DNA from: Pontederia crassipes
Lineage: Eukaryota > Streptophyta > Magnoliopsida > Commelinales > Pontederiaceae
DNA length: 64,000 nt
Reading direction: 5' to 3'
Assembly: GCA_030549335.1 (NCBI GenBank)
Contig: CM060190.1
Coordinates: 69,020,118-69,084,117 of the forward strand
Shown piece after piece: positions 12,767-26,200 of this stretch (position 1 is its first letter; each line of letters starts with the position of its first letter). Both the position numbers and the translations under genes were made by a program. The notes under the pieces were generated by a model. It saw nothing but the letters and a program-made list of their open reading frames with translations, was not told the DNA's origin and did not search any database.

Positions 12767-12971
12767 CACGAACCGACGATTCTTTTGCCTTGACCATTCC
12801 TTACACCGTGAACCGCATGCTCTATCCCCTAACCGCGCTCATCATCCGCGACGACCGTGAGATCTCCATCCACGGGGGCATATGGTAGGAGACCATCCTC
12901 CCCCTAGGATATACATTATATTCATATCTAAATACCAATCAATGTATAAAATGAAAAAGTTTCCCTGCTCC

Positions 12972-12979
12972 TATAAATA
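12972..12979 (+). promoter_or_regulatory. Probable TATA box of the LARP6 gene
   Basis: TATAAATA stands 112 bp upstream of the LARP6 start codon. It is followed by a strongly pyrimidine-rich leader (runs of T and CCCTTTT around 12995-13050), typical of plant 5' UTRs. Transcription would then begin near 13005. This is a positional inference. Confidence 0.5.
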
Positions 12980-13083
12980 TTTCACATCCTATTTCTTCTT
13001 CCCCTTTTTTATCTTTTTTTTTTCCCTTTCCCTTTTCCCTTTTCCCTTTTGCCGCTTAATCCGAACCCTAGTCAGGAGCGGCA

Positions 13084-16000
13084 ATGTCCGAAGAGATTTC
13101 CAACCAAACCCTAGAAATCCATGGCGATCCACCCTCCTCCGCGGGGGACGGCGACCGATCTTCGCCGGAATACGGGAATCCAGCCGTCACCCGATCTAAT
13201 TCCTTTAGCCGCCTAAACGCTGGCGCCCCCGAGTTCGTCCCCCGCGCCGCCCCAACCCACCACGGGGCTCCTCCGGCGATGCATCACGCGTTCCATCCGG
13301 CGCCTCCGAGCCCGACGTATTACACCCCCGCCCAGGTGGCGATGGAGTACCACGGGAGCGGCGGCGGAGGGGGATTCGGCGAGCATGAGCCCGGGAATCC
13401 TGAACCGAGCGCGCCGGCCCCCGCGAATGATGGGATCGCGGATGAGGTTATTCAGAAGGTCACGAAGCAGGTCCGTTATTTGTTGGGGAGTATTTATGCG
13501 ATACTCGCACTTTACGCTCAAATGAAATTAATGCTAAAATACACTCACTGTCGCCAATCACGCTTGCACCCGATAAATAGCCTAGAAGTGAGATTTTTTT
13601 TAACAAAATATGAATTTGATGGGTTTCACTAGTTTCTAGTTAGTCTGAAATTAGTATGAAAGAAGGTGTGTAAGCAACCGATTTTTTTCCCAGTCCATTT
13701 AGAGGATTACGTTGAATAACTATGTGAACGTGAGAGTTAATTTATGGTTTGAAGTTATTAATTTGTTTTATGCACATATTTGTGCATCTAATTTCTTCAC
13801 ATTGTTGGTCCCAGAATCCTCCTTTGCTGAGTTCATGTTTTATAGTTTCCAGAGCATTAGATCTGACCTCTTTCTGACCTCTAGTACCTTTCTTGTCCAT
13901 GATCTTTTCATCCATATCCGAAACAATTGTTTGTTGACATAAACTTTATCAATTTGTTATATTAGTGTAATACTTGTTCCTTCTTTTTATGGTATAATAG
14001 TCGATTTTTCGTTCTTAATCTGAAGTTTCTCCTTAATGATGTTCTTACTACTGGGGTTTTCTCTTATGGTTTAATTGCATCTGTTTTTTGCATTTGAATA
14101 GATGGTTTGTTCTTGGGAGTGATTGTTATGTCGTTCTTACTACTGGAGCTCTTTTTTTTCTGGTTCAACTGCACCTGTTTGTTGCATTTGAATCGGTGGT
14201 TTGTTCTTGAGAGGAATTTATCTGTCATGTTTTTGTGTCACCATGCAAAAAAAAAAAGTTCTGTGTACAAAGTAAATTGCAATATGCTTCTATTGCATCT
14301 CCATTCAACTTTTCTTTTTCAATGTTAATATGCACAGGTTGAATATTATTTCAGTGATCTTAATTTGGCTACCACTGAGCATTTGATGAGGTTCATTACT
14401 AAGGATCCCGAAGGATTTGGTAAATACCGAACCATTCATATTTCCTTTAGTTTTATATTATTTTATTGAGATCTCTGGCTTGTTCATGGGATATAGTAAG
14501 AACATGTTTTATATTATCATGACCTATGATGTTCATTCTTAGTCTCTGACTAGAAGTAGACAAGGAAGAAAGACAAAATTTTTCTGTTCATCCATGCCTT
14601 GCCTCTAGATGCCATCCTTTTTTCCTTGAAGAAAACAAAAATCTGTCTTTGGTCTTATGCAGTTAAAGAAGATTTTAGGGAGAAAAAAAAGACTGCGGAG
14701 CCTTGACATTGGAGCCCATATTCATACATATCGCAACTTGGTATTCAATCATGTAGAGTTTAAGTTTTTTTTCCTTCCTACTTGCACAGTACTCCTCAGT
14801 GATAATCAAATTTGTAAATTTCTAATTTCTATAGTCGTCATGTGTGCTTAAGCACCCATTAAACTTCAACACACTAACACCTGGTCCAATACTCCAATGA
14901 CCTGAACCATCTGTTGGACCAGTGAACTGATGTCTGAAGCTATAGTCGTCATGTGGTATTCAAACACCCACTACACTGTAACACACTAACACCTGGTCAG
15001 CACTCCAATGACCTGAGCCGTCTTGTGGACCAGTGAACTGATGACTGCTTCAAATTTCGATATGGCATTTTCCTGGTTGAAAATTGCTTAATCTTGAATG
15101 TCTGCATGAACCAAATAAATGGATAGATCTTAATATTGTTTTTTTTTGAAATGGGAAAGGATGACCAACAAGGTGGTAGTTGAGATCTTAATATCCTTGC
15201 CATCAAGTAAGGAGAATTCAGGATCCATGATGTCTACTGTTGTGCATTTTTCTTTTTTACTGTTGTGCATATGATTCTTCTAAGAAAAAAAGTTTGGAAA
15301 TACCTGCCTAATTTGATTTTCTCTCTGGTCTGGTGGTAATGAAACAAGTTATGATTGCCTTACTATTGTGTGTGAAAGTTTTATATTTTCATAAATCCCA
15401 ATTAATCTGTGCAAATAAGCTTCTTACTAGGGAAATTCTGTTTATGACATTCTGTGAATTTAAAAGGTTATTATGCCAACATTTAGTGATGATTTTCCAG
15501 ATATTCATCTTAAATGTCTTTCCTATGCAGTGCCAATATCAGTCATTGCTGCTTTTAAAAAAATCAAGGCCTTTATCCCCAATAACTCCCAGTTAGCTAT
15601 GGCCCTTCGGACTTCTTCAAAACTTGTATGTCCTGCCATTTGTTTTGTTGTTCAGACTTTTACTTTTAAATCAAGTTATTATAACTACTGCTTAATAAAC
15701 CTTCAAAATTGCACACTACAATATAATTATCTATGCTTATGTTCCTTTCAATATAAACACTAGACTTGTTGTAATTGTTAGATTGTTAGTGATGATGGAA
15801 GGAAAGTGAGGCGCCTAGATCCATTTACAGAATCTGACATGGAAGAGCTGCAGGTTAGGTTCAGCCATTCCCAATCATTTTTTATCGTTTCATTTGTTCC
15901 GATGCTCATCGTGATGTTATTAATATTCTATTAAGGCTCGAATTGTTGTGGCTGAAAATTTACCTGAAGATCACTGTCACCAAAACCTTATGAAGATTTT

Positions 16001-18417
16001 CTCTGCTGTTGGAAGGTACAATCTTCTGTCTCTGTTGTATTAATTTGATATTGAATTCTCTATATTCTAAATAACCTGAATATTGTTTCTTCTAGCGTAA
16101 AGACAATACGTACTTGCTACCCGCAGACCCCCAGTGGTACCACTGCTTCAACCAATAGGTCCAAACACGAAGTGCTTTTTGGTAACAGAGTATGTATCTG
16201 TTTAATATTTTTTTGGTTTGATTGGTTGGCATTACTATGGAATTGATGCATTTCATGCAAACTTGATTTACGTGCTTCTGCCAATTTATTCTTGGCATGT
16301 TCTTTGTATTTATGCTACTAATAGTAACTATTTAATTTTTACCTTCCGTAAAAGAAAAGAAAATTTTCCTTTGTTGGTTATCACTTTAATGCTTTCTATG
16401 ACTTTGCTTTTTGGCTATCACCTTATGTCTAAGTTATTTCACGCGGTTAGAAAAAACCCTGGTCAATGGAGATATTTTGTGATTTACTAAAAAGTTGTGC
16501 AATCTTGAGGGAAATCATCTTCACATCTCAAAATGAGAGAACGTCATGTAATGTCACTGTCTTATGTCATACATATACATAAATAATTAATTTGTCTTTT
16601 TACTTCATTTGGTACATCCAAACATTGGAATATACGTTATTTTTTCAGAAAAAGTTTTCATCATGTTTCATTTTTTTCCAGAGTTTTTTTTAGCAAAAGC
16701 AATGGCCTAAATTGGCTTTATCTTCAGAAAGACTTTTATATGGATTTTTGACCCACTTACCTGCTACTTATGTGGACTGGTATTTATGTTTATTATTGGT
16801 GTGGTTATGATATTTATTAAATATTGATGCTTCAAAGTCAAATTTGGTAAACGTAGAAATAAACCTATATGATGTGCATGTACACTTGCTGTTAAATATA
16901 TTTGTATGCTTAGGGTTTTGGTCACATGTTTCCCATTTTCTGTTCATTTTCACATGTGCATCCTCTGTATGATTACAAATGTTCTCCTAATGATACAGTG
17001 ATGTTATATTTTGTTGTTATTTCATCCGCAGCTGCATGCATTTGTTGAATTCAATACTGTTGAAGATGCTGAGAAAGCAGTAAGTCTATGCCTTCACTGA
17101 AGTTTAATGTTTTTATTGTTTTTTTTTTGGAGGATAATGTTTTTATTGTTGAGTTCTCTGAATTCTAGTTTTTTTTTTCTCTTTGGCATGTAGGTTACTG
17201 AACTCAACGATGAGAACTGGAGAAATGGTCTCAGGGTTCGAATGTTCCCAAAATCCTTGGTACGAGCAAATCTTGTCTTTAGTTTTAGTTAGCATCACAC
17301 TTGCATTTTTACATTAATCTTCACCAAATTGTAGTGAAGTCTAGGTTGGTATTAGACTGCCACCTTTTTTTGAAGCATATTAGACCACCATTATGTAAAC
17401 TAATTGGTAGTGTCATGTCATCTAAGAACTTTTAATGGATAAGTGGGAGCAGGGACATATATGAGATTATATATTTTGCCTCAAAAAAGGGAAAAAAACT
17501 CATATCGTAATATATAAGGTCAAGATTTTGTGTAGTTATGATGTTCATATTATTACCAATAAAGAGCATTCTATATAAATTTCTGTCATGAACTAGCAAG
17601 ATGAATCTAATGAAGTTTATGTGCTGGTTTTGTGAAATCTAGGAGGGATTTGTAGATTCAAGCTATATGAAACTTTAGTTCCATTTTTTTCTTGAGGAGA
17701 AATATCAGTGTGTGCATGTGTGTGGGGTTTTGGTGGGTTCAGTAATGAGTTCAACAACATAAGGGCTAATGAATTTTTAACTACTGTTTGATGGAAATGA
17801 TTTTTTATTATTTTTCATTTTCAAAACAGACTAAGCATGGACATGGTAGAGTGAGAAAGGGGCATGAAGTTGAGCAATCTGGGGAGGATGATGTCTCTAC
17901 TTCTAACCAGCCAAATGAGAAGCATGTAGAGGATCCCATTCAACCAAATGAAGCTTGTCATGAGAATGTGGTAAGTTATAATCTTTCGGTCTACTGAGTT
18001 TTACCATGATATTATAAGATTTGGTTTTAGTGAACCATAACAAAAATCTAGGCCAACTTGATTCATCAAGTTAAAAAAAAAAGACTGCAGCTACTTTTGT
18101 CATCAGTTTTTAAGCCATGATCTCATCATATGTTTTTTTGCCTTTCATAGGGTGACGAAAGTTTTCATGACAAGGATGGAGCAGGAAGACGAGGGAGAGG
18201 CAAGGGCCGAGGAGGGAGAGCCCGTGGACGCGGCCAGCACCACCACAATAGTCGTGGAGGTGGGCATGCGGTTGGCACGCCACCGTCCAGTCACCCTATG
18301 CATTTGGAACAACCAGCTTCAGTGCACAAGCAGCCACCAGGACCTCGGATGCCTGATGGTACCAGAGGATTCACTATGGGTAGGGGGAAACCTTTGGCTC
18401 CTTCAAGTGCAGTTTAA
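13084..18417 (+). CDS. LARP6: La-related protein 6 (LARP6B/C type), RNA-binding
   Basis: RNA-binding protein of the LARP6 family, expected to bind mRNA and to contact poly(A)-binding protein. Coding exons are 13084-13470, 14338-14419, 15531-15625, 15782-15853, 15936-16015, 16096-16189, 17032-17079, 17194-17259, 17830-17970 and 18151-18417; all joins keep frame and give 443 residues. Visible parts: a PAM2-like motif SRLNAGAPEFVP (residues 42-53); a La motif about 115-212 containing YYFSDLNLATTEHLMRF; an RRM-like domain about 213-308; an RG-rich tract about 366-395; and a C-terminal SUZ-C-like motif PGPRMPDGTRGFTMGRG (about 418-434). The PAM2 motif separates the B/C group from LARP6A. The start is the first ATG after the leader. 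Length is close to Arabidopsis LARP6C as I remember it. Confidence 0.93.
14830..15052. repeat. 111-bp tandem duplication in LARP6 intron 2
   Basis: Two head-to-tail copies begin with TATAGTCGTCATGTG at 14830 and 14941. Both carry AACACACTAACACCTGGTC, then ACTCCAATGACCTGA, then GGACCAGTGAACTGATG. Copy 1 contains a short perfect inverted pair, CTGGTCCAA and TTGGACCAG, that could form a 9-bp stem. Copy 2 has lost part of it. The repeat lies wholly within intron sequence. Confidence 0.75.
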
Positions 18418-18690
18418 AATCTTTTTGACTATTTCTTGCGGTTCGTGATATTATTGGTTAATCTCTTTATTATTAAGTTTTACACCCTTTGTGACAATCT
18501 GGGGTTTTGGACATAGCGCGTTGAAATTTTTTTTCCCATGAGGTCTCAACCTTTAAGTATGGGTTTATGAACCCTTTGCAATACTCTTTTGTTCTCTTTT
18601 TATATTATCAATGTAATCTGTAAAAAAAAATAAAAAAAGATGAAGGTAGAAAGTGAAAATGTTTGCTCCATTACTCTGTAGAATTAATAT

Positions 18691-18760
18691 GTTAATGAAT
18701 ATTTTATCAACAACAACAACAAAGCCTTATCCCACTAGGTGGGTTAATGAACATTTTATC
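18691..18760 (-). mobile_element. 34-bp LINE 3'-end insertion with 18-bp target duplication
   Basis: The insert at 18709-18742 reads, on the minus strand, CCACCTAGTGGGATAAGGC followed by a T(TG)-type tail. This is the extreme 3' end shared by plant RTE-type LINEs and Au-type SINEs. It is bounded by GTTAATGAATATTTTATC (18691-18708) and GTTAATGAACATTTTATC (18743-18760), an 18-bp target-site duplication with one mismatch. It lies just downstream of the LARP6 stop codon, probably at or beyond the end of the 3' UTR. Confidence 0.85.
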
Positions 18761-18979
18761 AATAAAATTTTTCATGATATTAATTTGCTAGTTGATGTCG
18801 GAGTTACCTATGCTTTCAAGGGAGAAATTCTTCACAAAACTTTTGCTCGAGTTAGGACTTTTTTTTGAATTAAAGGCAAAGGACATTGGATTCCTGATTA
18901 TTGGAAATTAGGAGCAAGTCATTAAGTGCACAATTGCATTTAATAAGTGTCCCTCCTAGAGAAATGGGGTCGGTAGGTG

Positions 18980-19440
18980 GGAAATGTTGTTGACAAGACT
19001 TACTCAATATGATCGGTGCGGTTCAGCAACAGCTGGTTTGGATGGCGGGCCAGTTCAGCTAGTGACGGTGCGGTCAAGCAATTGTGATGCAAGTCCGGCG
19101 GACTTTGAACACGATTGCCCTCACGTCGACCCTCGCTGCCTGCGAATGCATTCGTCGATGATTTCTTTCCGCCTTCGAATGTCCCGGTTGACAATGCCTT
19201 TGCCTTCAAATATGTTGGTCAATGATGCCTCACGTCGAGTAGCCTTCGAACGCGCCGCCTTCACGTCAACCCTCTTCGCCCCTTCGAACCGTAGTTTTTT
19301 CCTTGTTGTCAATCACACCGTGTCGCTCGACAATCCAGTTTTTTCCTTTGCGTCCCACATGAATCGCACTCCAATCGCGTCCATCTAATCTAGATCGGAC
19401 GGTCTCTGAAATAGCGTGGACACGAGAATGACCCCGTGAC
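18980..19440. other. Unassigned GC-rich patch
   Basis: This is a GC-rich stretch between LARP6 and OEP37 with overlapping ORFs on both strands (longest 134 codons plus, 149 codons minus). The word CCTTCGAA and close variants (CCTTCAAA) recur near 19172, 19203, 19251 and 19284, suggesting a degenerate short repeat. No known protein domain is seen. A decayed transposon fragment is the likeliest reading. Confidence 0.35.
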
Positions 19441-20289
19441 AGACAGCCCCCCGGGGGACTGCCATTAATCCATAACAATTTATGGTATTTCAGATTTTGT
19501 TCGGGAAAATTATAGTAATTTGAATGCCATTCTGAAACATCAACAAAAAGAGCTTCTATAATGATAATTACTAGACAACAGAATTTTGAACTACTTTTTC
19601 TTTTCTTTCTTTCTTTTTTGAAAATTGAACTAGACATACTGTAAAAGGTTAAACCGTTAAAGTTATGATTCATATCACCTGATAAAAAGGTTTGGTTTAT
19701 ATTTCTATCATCCAACTTCGCTCCATTCCAATCCTCCGTCCTCTTTCAATCACAAATTAACGTCATAACCATGACAAACGATTTAGTCAAAAAAATAAAG
19801 GGCCCCGACCTGCATCGGCTGCCCTAAAATCCTAATTCCAATAACTTCCAAGCCATTTTAAAGCACAAATTAATTATGCCAATCAAACTTGGTTGGTGAA
19901 CATTTTTATCAAAAGATGCATGCGGCAATGTGCCATTCATTTTTCTATTTTCTTCTAATTGTATTATCATATTTTACACATTAATTTAGGATATTTTTAT
20001 TGTCGTTCTAAAAAATGTTGTGGATATTTTTAACTAATATCACCTATTACTTTAATATTTTTTCTATTACATACATTATATATGTATGTATATAAAAGAT
20101 ATGGGAGGATGAGAGATAATGAACATAAGGAGGAGGACATGGAGGGGGACACACTTTTTAGAATTTACCTTTTAGTTTTGGTCAGAATGGAAATCCCAAA
20201 AAAGAGGACGACCCAAAAGATGTAGCAAAATATCATCCCCTTTGTGGCCTCCTCTCACTCGTCTCCCTCTTTTCCAAAAAGAAGAGAGA
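19441..20289. other. Upstream region of OEP37
   Basis: AT-rich intergenic DNA and the presumed promoter of OEP37. A TATA-like TATATAAAA lies at about 20089-20097, roughly 195 bp before the start codon. The leader just before the ATG is rich in CTC and CCTCC. Nothing else stands out. Confidence 0.35.
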
Positions 20290-23200
20290 ATGGCTCAATC
20301 CATGCATCCCAATCTCAGCTCCAATGGCTCTCCACCGCCACCGCCACCGCCGCCCCCCTCCCTCTCCCTTCCTCCGCCGCCGCCTCCCTCCCCCTGCTGC
20401 GGCGGGGCGGTCGCGGCAGGCAGCAGCGCGGCCGCCCGCCGCCCGCCGATCCGTGTGACGTCGGAATTCGATAGCGAGTCCGCGGTTTTCTTCCACAAGG
20501 TCTCCTGCAAGGTCCTCGATGGCCTGGCGAAGCTGAAGCTGTCCTTCCAGAACGACCGCCTCGGCCAGGTCGCCTGCCCCCAGCTCGGCCTACTCACTAA
20601 ACACTTCTCGGTCCTCTACGACCTCGAGTCCCGCAACGCCCTTCTCAAAGGTTCCTTCGACCTCGCGAACAATCTCCTCCGCGTTTGCGCCACCCATGAT
20701 GTCAAGGTCCGATCTCTATCAGTTCCTGTTTTGTGTCACACGGTGACGTTCCCGTTGATAAAAAAATCTTCTTTCGTGCAATATCTTCTGTATTGTCAGC
20801 GTCGGGTCTGTTTTTTTTTTTTTTCCTTCTTATTTCAGTTCTCTAGCTGGTGCTTGTGCTTTTCTTTTGTTTACAAATATGCATTCTTAGTGCAGACAAT
20901 TCCATGGCACTGCCAATTCGCAGTGACTACGTCTCATTCATCCTGAGTTCACTTTTTTTTTCTTTTGCATAATTTTTTGCGGTGATTCTTCAATACTTGG
21001 TGGTCAAGTTGTCACAATGCACTAGCGGAATTCATGTTTATTTTGCGTAACATCAGGAATAATTACTTTCTGGAAACATCTGTGATGAAATGTGTTTCTT
21101 GTATAAATGACAATTGAAAAGGAGTGTGCTCGAAAACTTAAACTAAGGTAGCAATCACACATGTTAACGAGATCCAAGAGTACCGTTTTTTCTTGGTGTG
21201 CCAAGTATCTCCATTATTAGAAGAATGATGTGTCATATAACTAGATAGCATGTAACATGTCGTTATGTCAAAATTCCTGCCTTTCTTATATATAATCATT
21301 CAAGCATTTAGTCTCTTTGAAAATAAAACCGAAATTGGTTGTGCTTTCTGTATACTTTCTTCTAGTATTTTATTATACTGCTTATGTTTCAGAATACTCA
21401 GATTGGAGAGCCAGACTATGTACATTTAGGCTTGACAAAAGACTCTTTATCTGTTTCATGCACTTGTGAAAATATGAAGTCTATTATTTCCCATATCAAG
21501 TTTGGTAATATCGTCCTATTCAAGTATCACCGTAAAAAGGTGCGTGCACTATATAATGCATTGTTTCAGTAGACCACCATCTAGAATCTGAAATTTGTTT
21601 GATAATTTCTAACTGTAGGATCTCAGTACACACTGGATTTTTGTTCATTGTATAGACTCATCTTTGTTATTGTTCTCTTTTCTTGATTTCTTTGTCCCTC
21701 TTGATTGCTATGGTTCTATTGATATCAGATTCCAAACTTTCTTGTCATGTAATCATCCTCTTATAGGTCTCTTTAAGATGAAATCTTGGATGTGAGCCCA
21801 GGTCCAGAAAGGCTAATTCTTGAGCCTCATTTGTCCTGAGCTTTGCCAAAGCATTTGGATTTCAAGATGGGCTTATTTTCAAATTGAATCTGACCAAGCT
21901 AAGGATGAGCAAATATAGGAACAATATGGTCCTTCACCACAAAAAATAAAATTAACACAAGGAAAAAGGAAAGATAAGAATGTAGAAAATATAAAATAAT
22001 AACCAAGAAACAAGGTTTTGCTTGACCTTATGCTGGGAATTGGGCCTACTTTTATCCTATTAGGCCAATCTCTCTGTCGTAAAAGTGATTCAGGTACGGT
22101 CAAGCCTGGATTGGCTCAGCTCAGCCAGGCCCGAGGTCAGCTAAAACATATGTTGATGAGCTCAACCTAACTTCTAATTCCAAAAAATGCTATGTTTGTA
22201 ACATGTCAACAAGAGCTAAAATTCCATGTCTAGTATTGCCTTGTAGTTTTTTCTCCCACTTCTTTTGAAACCTTAATAATTTGACAGACTCCAACAACAA
22301 CAGCAAAGCCTTATCCCACTAGGTGGGGTCGGCTACATGGATCATACGACGCCATTCCGTTCTATTAGTAACCAAAACTTTCGGTATATTATTCACCAAT
22401 AGATCTTGCTCTATTAGTTCGCCAAGTGTCCGCCTTGGCCTCCCTCTCCCTCTTTTAATCGGACTCCAGATTATTTGACAGACTCCACGAAGAATTTTTC
22501 AAATTTCTCTCAGAAGAATCTGACAAATATATTCTTGTTTTGTTGGAATCTTATGAGAGAACTTAACTGTTTCAATATGTGATTTCTCAAAGAGGTCTTC
22601 TGAACCAACTCCCAAAAAGAGAACTACTATCTTGCTAGTTGTCCTCTCTTGTCCAAAAAAATCCCAAAAGTAGAATTTGATTTCTTGTAATTTTCTTTTG
22701 TATTTCGGTTGTCATTTTGGTATTTTCTATTAATTATCTTTTTGTGCTGGAACGTCGATAGTTTGGCAAAAAACTTAGTCGCTTCAAGTTTTTTCTTGCA
22801 GGAGCAACAAGGAGAAGTCTCGGTGGTTACAAGCTTGGGAGATCCATCATATAAGCTTGAACTGGCGTTGCCTGTTCCATCGATTGCCTTGGTGAGTGTA
22901 TTTCCTACAGTTCAAAACATATTCTGCAAAGAAAATGATGCTGTAGTGTTTCCTATATTTTGATTGTAATCAGTTTTTTTGTTACTAATTGAATTTTTAG
23001 TTTGGTTTTTTTGGACATCTTTACCATTTAGAAGCAAGGATCTTGGTCCAAGAAACATCAAATGCTTTTTTGATCTAGAAAGCCCAACTACTATTAACTA
23101 ATATATCCATCAATAAGCACATCTCTGAATGTGTTTCACTTCTAAATCTATATGGAATTTAACATGTTGTGGCAAGAGTTCATGATTTTGAAAACTTGTT

Positions 23201-26200
23201 AAGCTTTGCATTCTGTACCTCTTTCTCTTTTGTAATGCTTCAAATATTAACAATTAGGGTTATTTCCTTTTCCTCGCCTAAATTATAAATTATTTTGGCA
23301 TAATCTCTAAACTATAAAATTATGCACTTGTCCCATTAAACTTGTCTTGGATTGACATTTATCCCCTACCGCCCAATTATGTCAAGTTTTTTATGTTGTA
23401 CTATTTGTTTTCCAAATAGCAATTCTTGCTCTCGAAAAAAAAATTCTGCCCTTTTAAGTTGTACACTTTGAAAAGTTAATCTTACAAAATTCATATAAAA
23501 GAAAAGATGCCTGATGTTTAAATTATTCATTTGAAGTAGTTTTAAAAAGGAAAATAAAGATATCTGAATTTATAAGATCTTCCCAAGCCATATTACATTG
23601 GAGGGGGTAAAATTCCATTTGATAAATAAAAGAAGTAAAAGACAATAAAACAAGAAATATGGAAATGGCAAATATCAAATCAAAGAAACCAGAAGAGCTT
23701 CCTCTCAAAAAAAAAAAAAAAAAAGAAACCAGAAGAGCTAGGAAAGTAATTCTATAATTGAGTTAAATGAGAATAATTTATGGTGCCAGTCGTCACTGTT
23801 AGCTTTGACCATCCAATCGAATAGTTGGGTTGGATTGAGTGAGAGTTCGTGTGTAACAAAATATTTATTTGTTGTGCATAGACTTGGGTGTTTTGAATCT
23901 AATCACACCCAACTCTCTGCCCTGATTAAATATTAATTTGTTATTTTTGTTCAGTTTCAGTGTATTTTTGTTAACATCATCCTTGTAACCTTCACATGTG
24001 CGCTCTTCATAGTTGCCAACTTCTCGCCCAGATTTCCCCTTTACTCGATCCACTGGCATGTCACTTGATCTCTCATGTTCGCATCTATCTCTCATTAACC
24101 TCTTTTTGCTTCTGGATCTCTCTCAAGCCTCGTAGAAGCTGGTTAATGGATATTTACTACATTAAACTACTCATAACCCTACTTATCTGCTTAAATATGA
24201 CTTGTTAAGAAATAGCTAGAGAATAATTTTGTGAGACCACTGGTGAGTCATGCGGGGATGTCTCACACTTGTAGCATCATGACAGAGGTCTGGAGATATA
24301 CCAGGGTTTGACTCCCAGTTAATAGATTTTTGTAGAGAGAAATGTTGTGTAAAGATTACCATACATCGTGCATGTTCTTGTTATCCAGTGGGGGAGTAAT
24401 ACCTTTTTGTGGTCCTCCATTTTGCTACTCTTACTTCTCCCACACTCGTACATTTTTTCTCATATCAATACACTTAGATGGGTAGCAAAGTCCAGTCATC
24501 TTTTTTGATACACAGAGTTAGGAACTCTATATAAACCCCTGCAAGCTTGCATTACAACAGAGCTTTGTGGAATGAAAATGATTCTCTAGATTTTTTCTAA
24601 GAGTAAAAAAATGGTCAGGTCATCTTTTTTACTCTTAAAAAAAAGCTATAGATATTTTGAGAAAAAAAAAAGCTAGAGAATAATTTTCATTCCACAAAGC
24701 TCTGTTGTCATACAAGCATGCAGGGGCTTATATAGAGTTCCTAACTCTATGTGTATCAAATAATTAGGAAATCTAATAAAAGGAAAACCAAATGGACATC
24801 TATTACATGGTAAGCCAAACTAGTGGGATATACCAAAGGCCCTCAACTAAAGATTAATTATTAGGACAGAAGACCCATAATACTATTGCTGTTCTACATC
24901 ACTGATTACCTCTACCTATTAAAAGCAGCCAACACTATTGATATCTCTCGACTCTCAAACTCTTGTTGGTCTTGTGAAGACCCATGATATCGAGCATGAG
25001 GTCCAACTCCCTTCAGCCCTTTTGCCCATCTAGATCAAGTCAAAGACCTGACCAAGCAGATTGGGTCTGGAAGGATCTGTGGTTCCTATTCCACGACATC
25101 CAGCTAAGCTGACCCATGTAAACTTCGTTGGTATCTGTTTGGGTCAGAAGCATCCTGACCCTTGAACAACACTAGGTTTAGCAGAGGTAAGTGGAAAGAA
25201 TCATAACAATTACTTTGACCATCGTAGTCATGTTCATGATCTTGTCAAGCAATATATCCATTATCTTCTGTGCAATAAATTTATGGAACTGTCATTATTA
25301 CTTTGTCCAGCCAAGAGCAACTCTGCAGTTTCCCCTTGGTGAAATTTCAGTGGAGCAAAGAAGAGAGGAAGAAAGTGAGAAATTTCTATCATTCGGCGGC
25401 ATTCTGAAAGGTCCAATGCTGAATGGAATTTGTACAGCCTTGTATAAAGATGATGACTTGAATTTAAGATATTGCTTCAAGGTGACTGAAAAGATAAACA
25501 TTTTTCAGTACTATTATCCTACATGACATACTTCTGAAGCATAATGTACTGCTAAATTATTATGAATTGCAGGATCAAAACATGGCATTCATTCCTAGCG
25601 TAACTTTACCGTCAAATGCACTTTCCTTTGCATTCAAACGTCGATTCAGACCCTCCGACAAATTGAGGTTGTTGCCTCACTCATCTAACTTCATTTTGAA
25701 CAAGAATACTGTTAAAAAAATGATGCCAGTTTCTATCGATATATCTTTAAATCGGACAGGTGAATGACCAACAGGTATTTTATTAGGAAACGATTGCTGT
25801 TGCAAACAGATATTAAAGTTGCTTCAATCAAATTGTTTTAGTTAGTTTCCATGTTCTTTTGCTTAAAAACTAATCATGACTATGTATTGCTCCTTGAAAG
25901 ATGGACAAAATAATAAGACATGACAAAGATCTTCATCACTGGATGATGAGAGATGATATCCCCTATATGTATGTAAATGGTATACCATGTATGTATCTAA
26001 TCATAGCTTCAAGAACCTTGCTAATTTCTAAAAAAAGAACTTTCCTAGCTTACTTTCATACGAATATTAAAAGTTGTTTTTTTTAGAAGAATATTAAAAG
26101 TAGTTTGTTCTTCTATTTTCAGCTATTGGTATCATTTTGACTCCAATGAGTGGAGTGCTGTGTATAAGCACACGGCTGGTAAGGACCTTAAGTTTAAAGC

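Noticed and set aside
11687-12793. 368-codon + strand ORF
   Set aside because: It coincides with the 81/444-bp minisatellite, other frames are open too, and the translation is low-complexity with no domain. It was kept as a finding but not called a gene.
18152-18448. 98-codon + strand ORF overlapping LARP6 exon 10
   Set aside because: It is in a different frame from the exon that encodes the RG-rich and SUZ-C parts.
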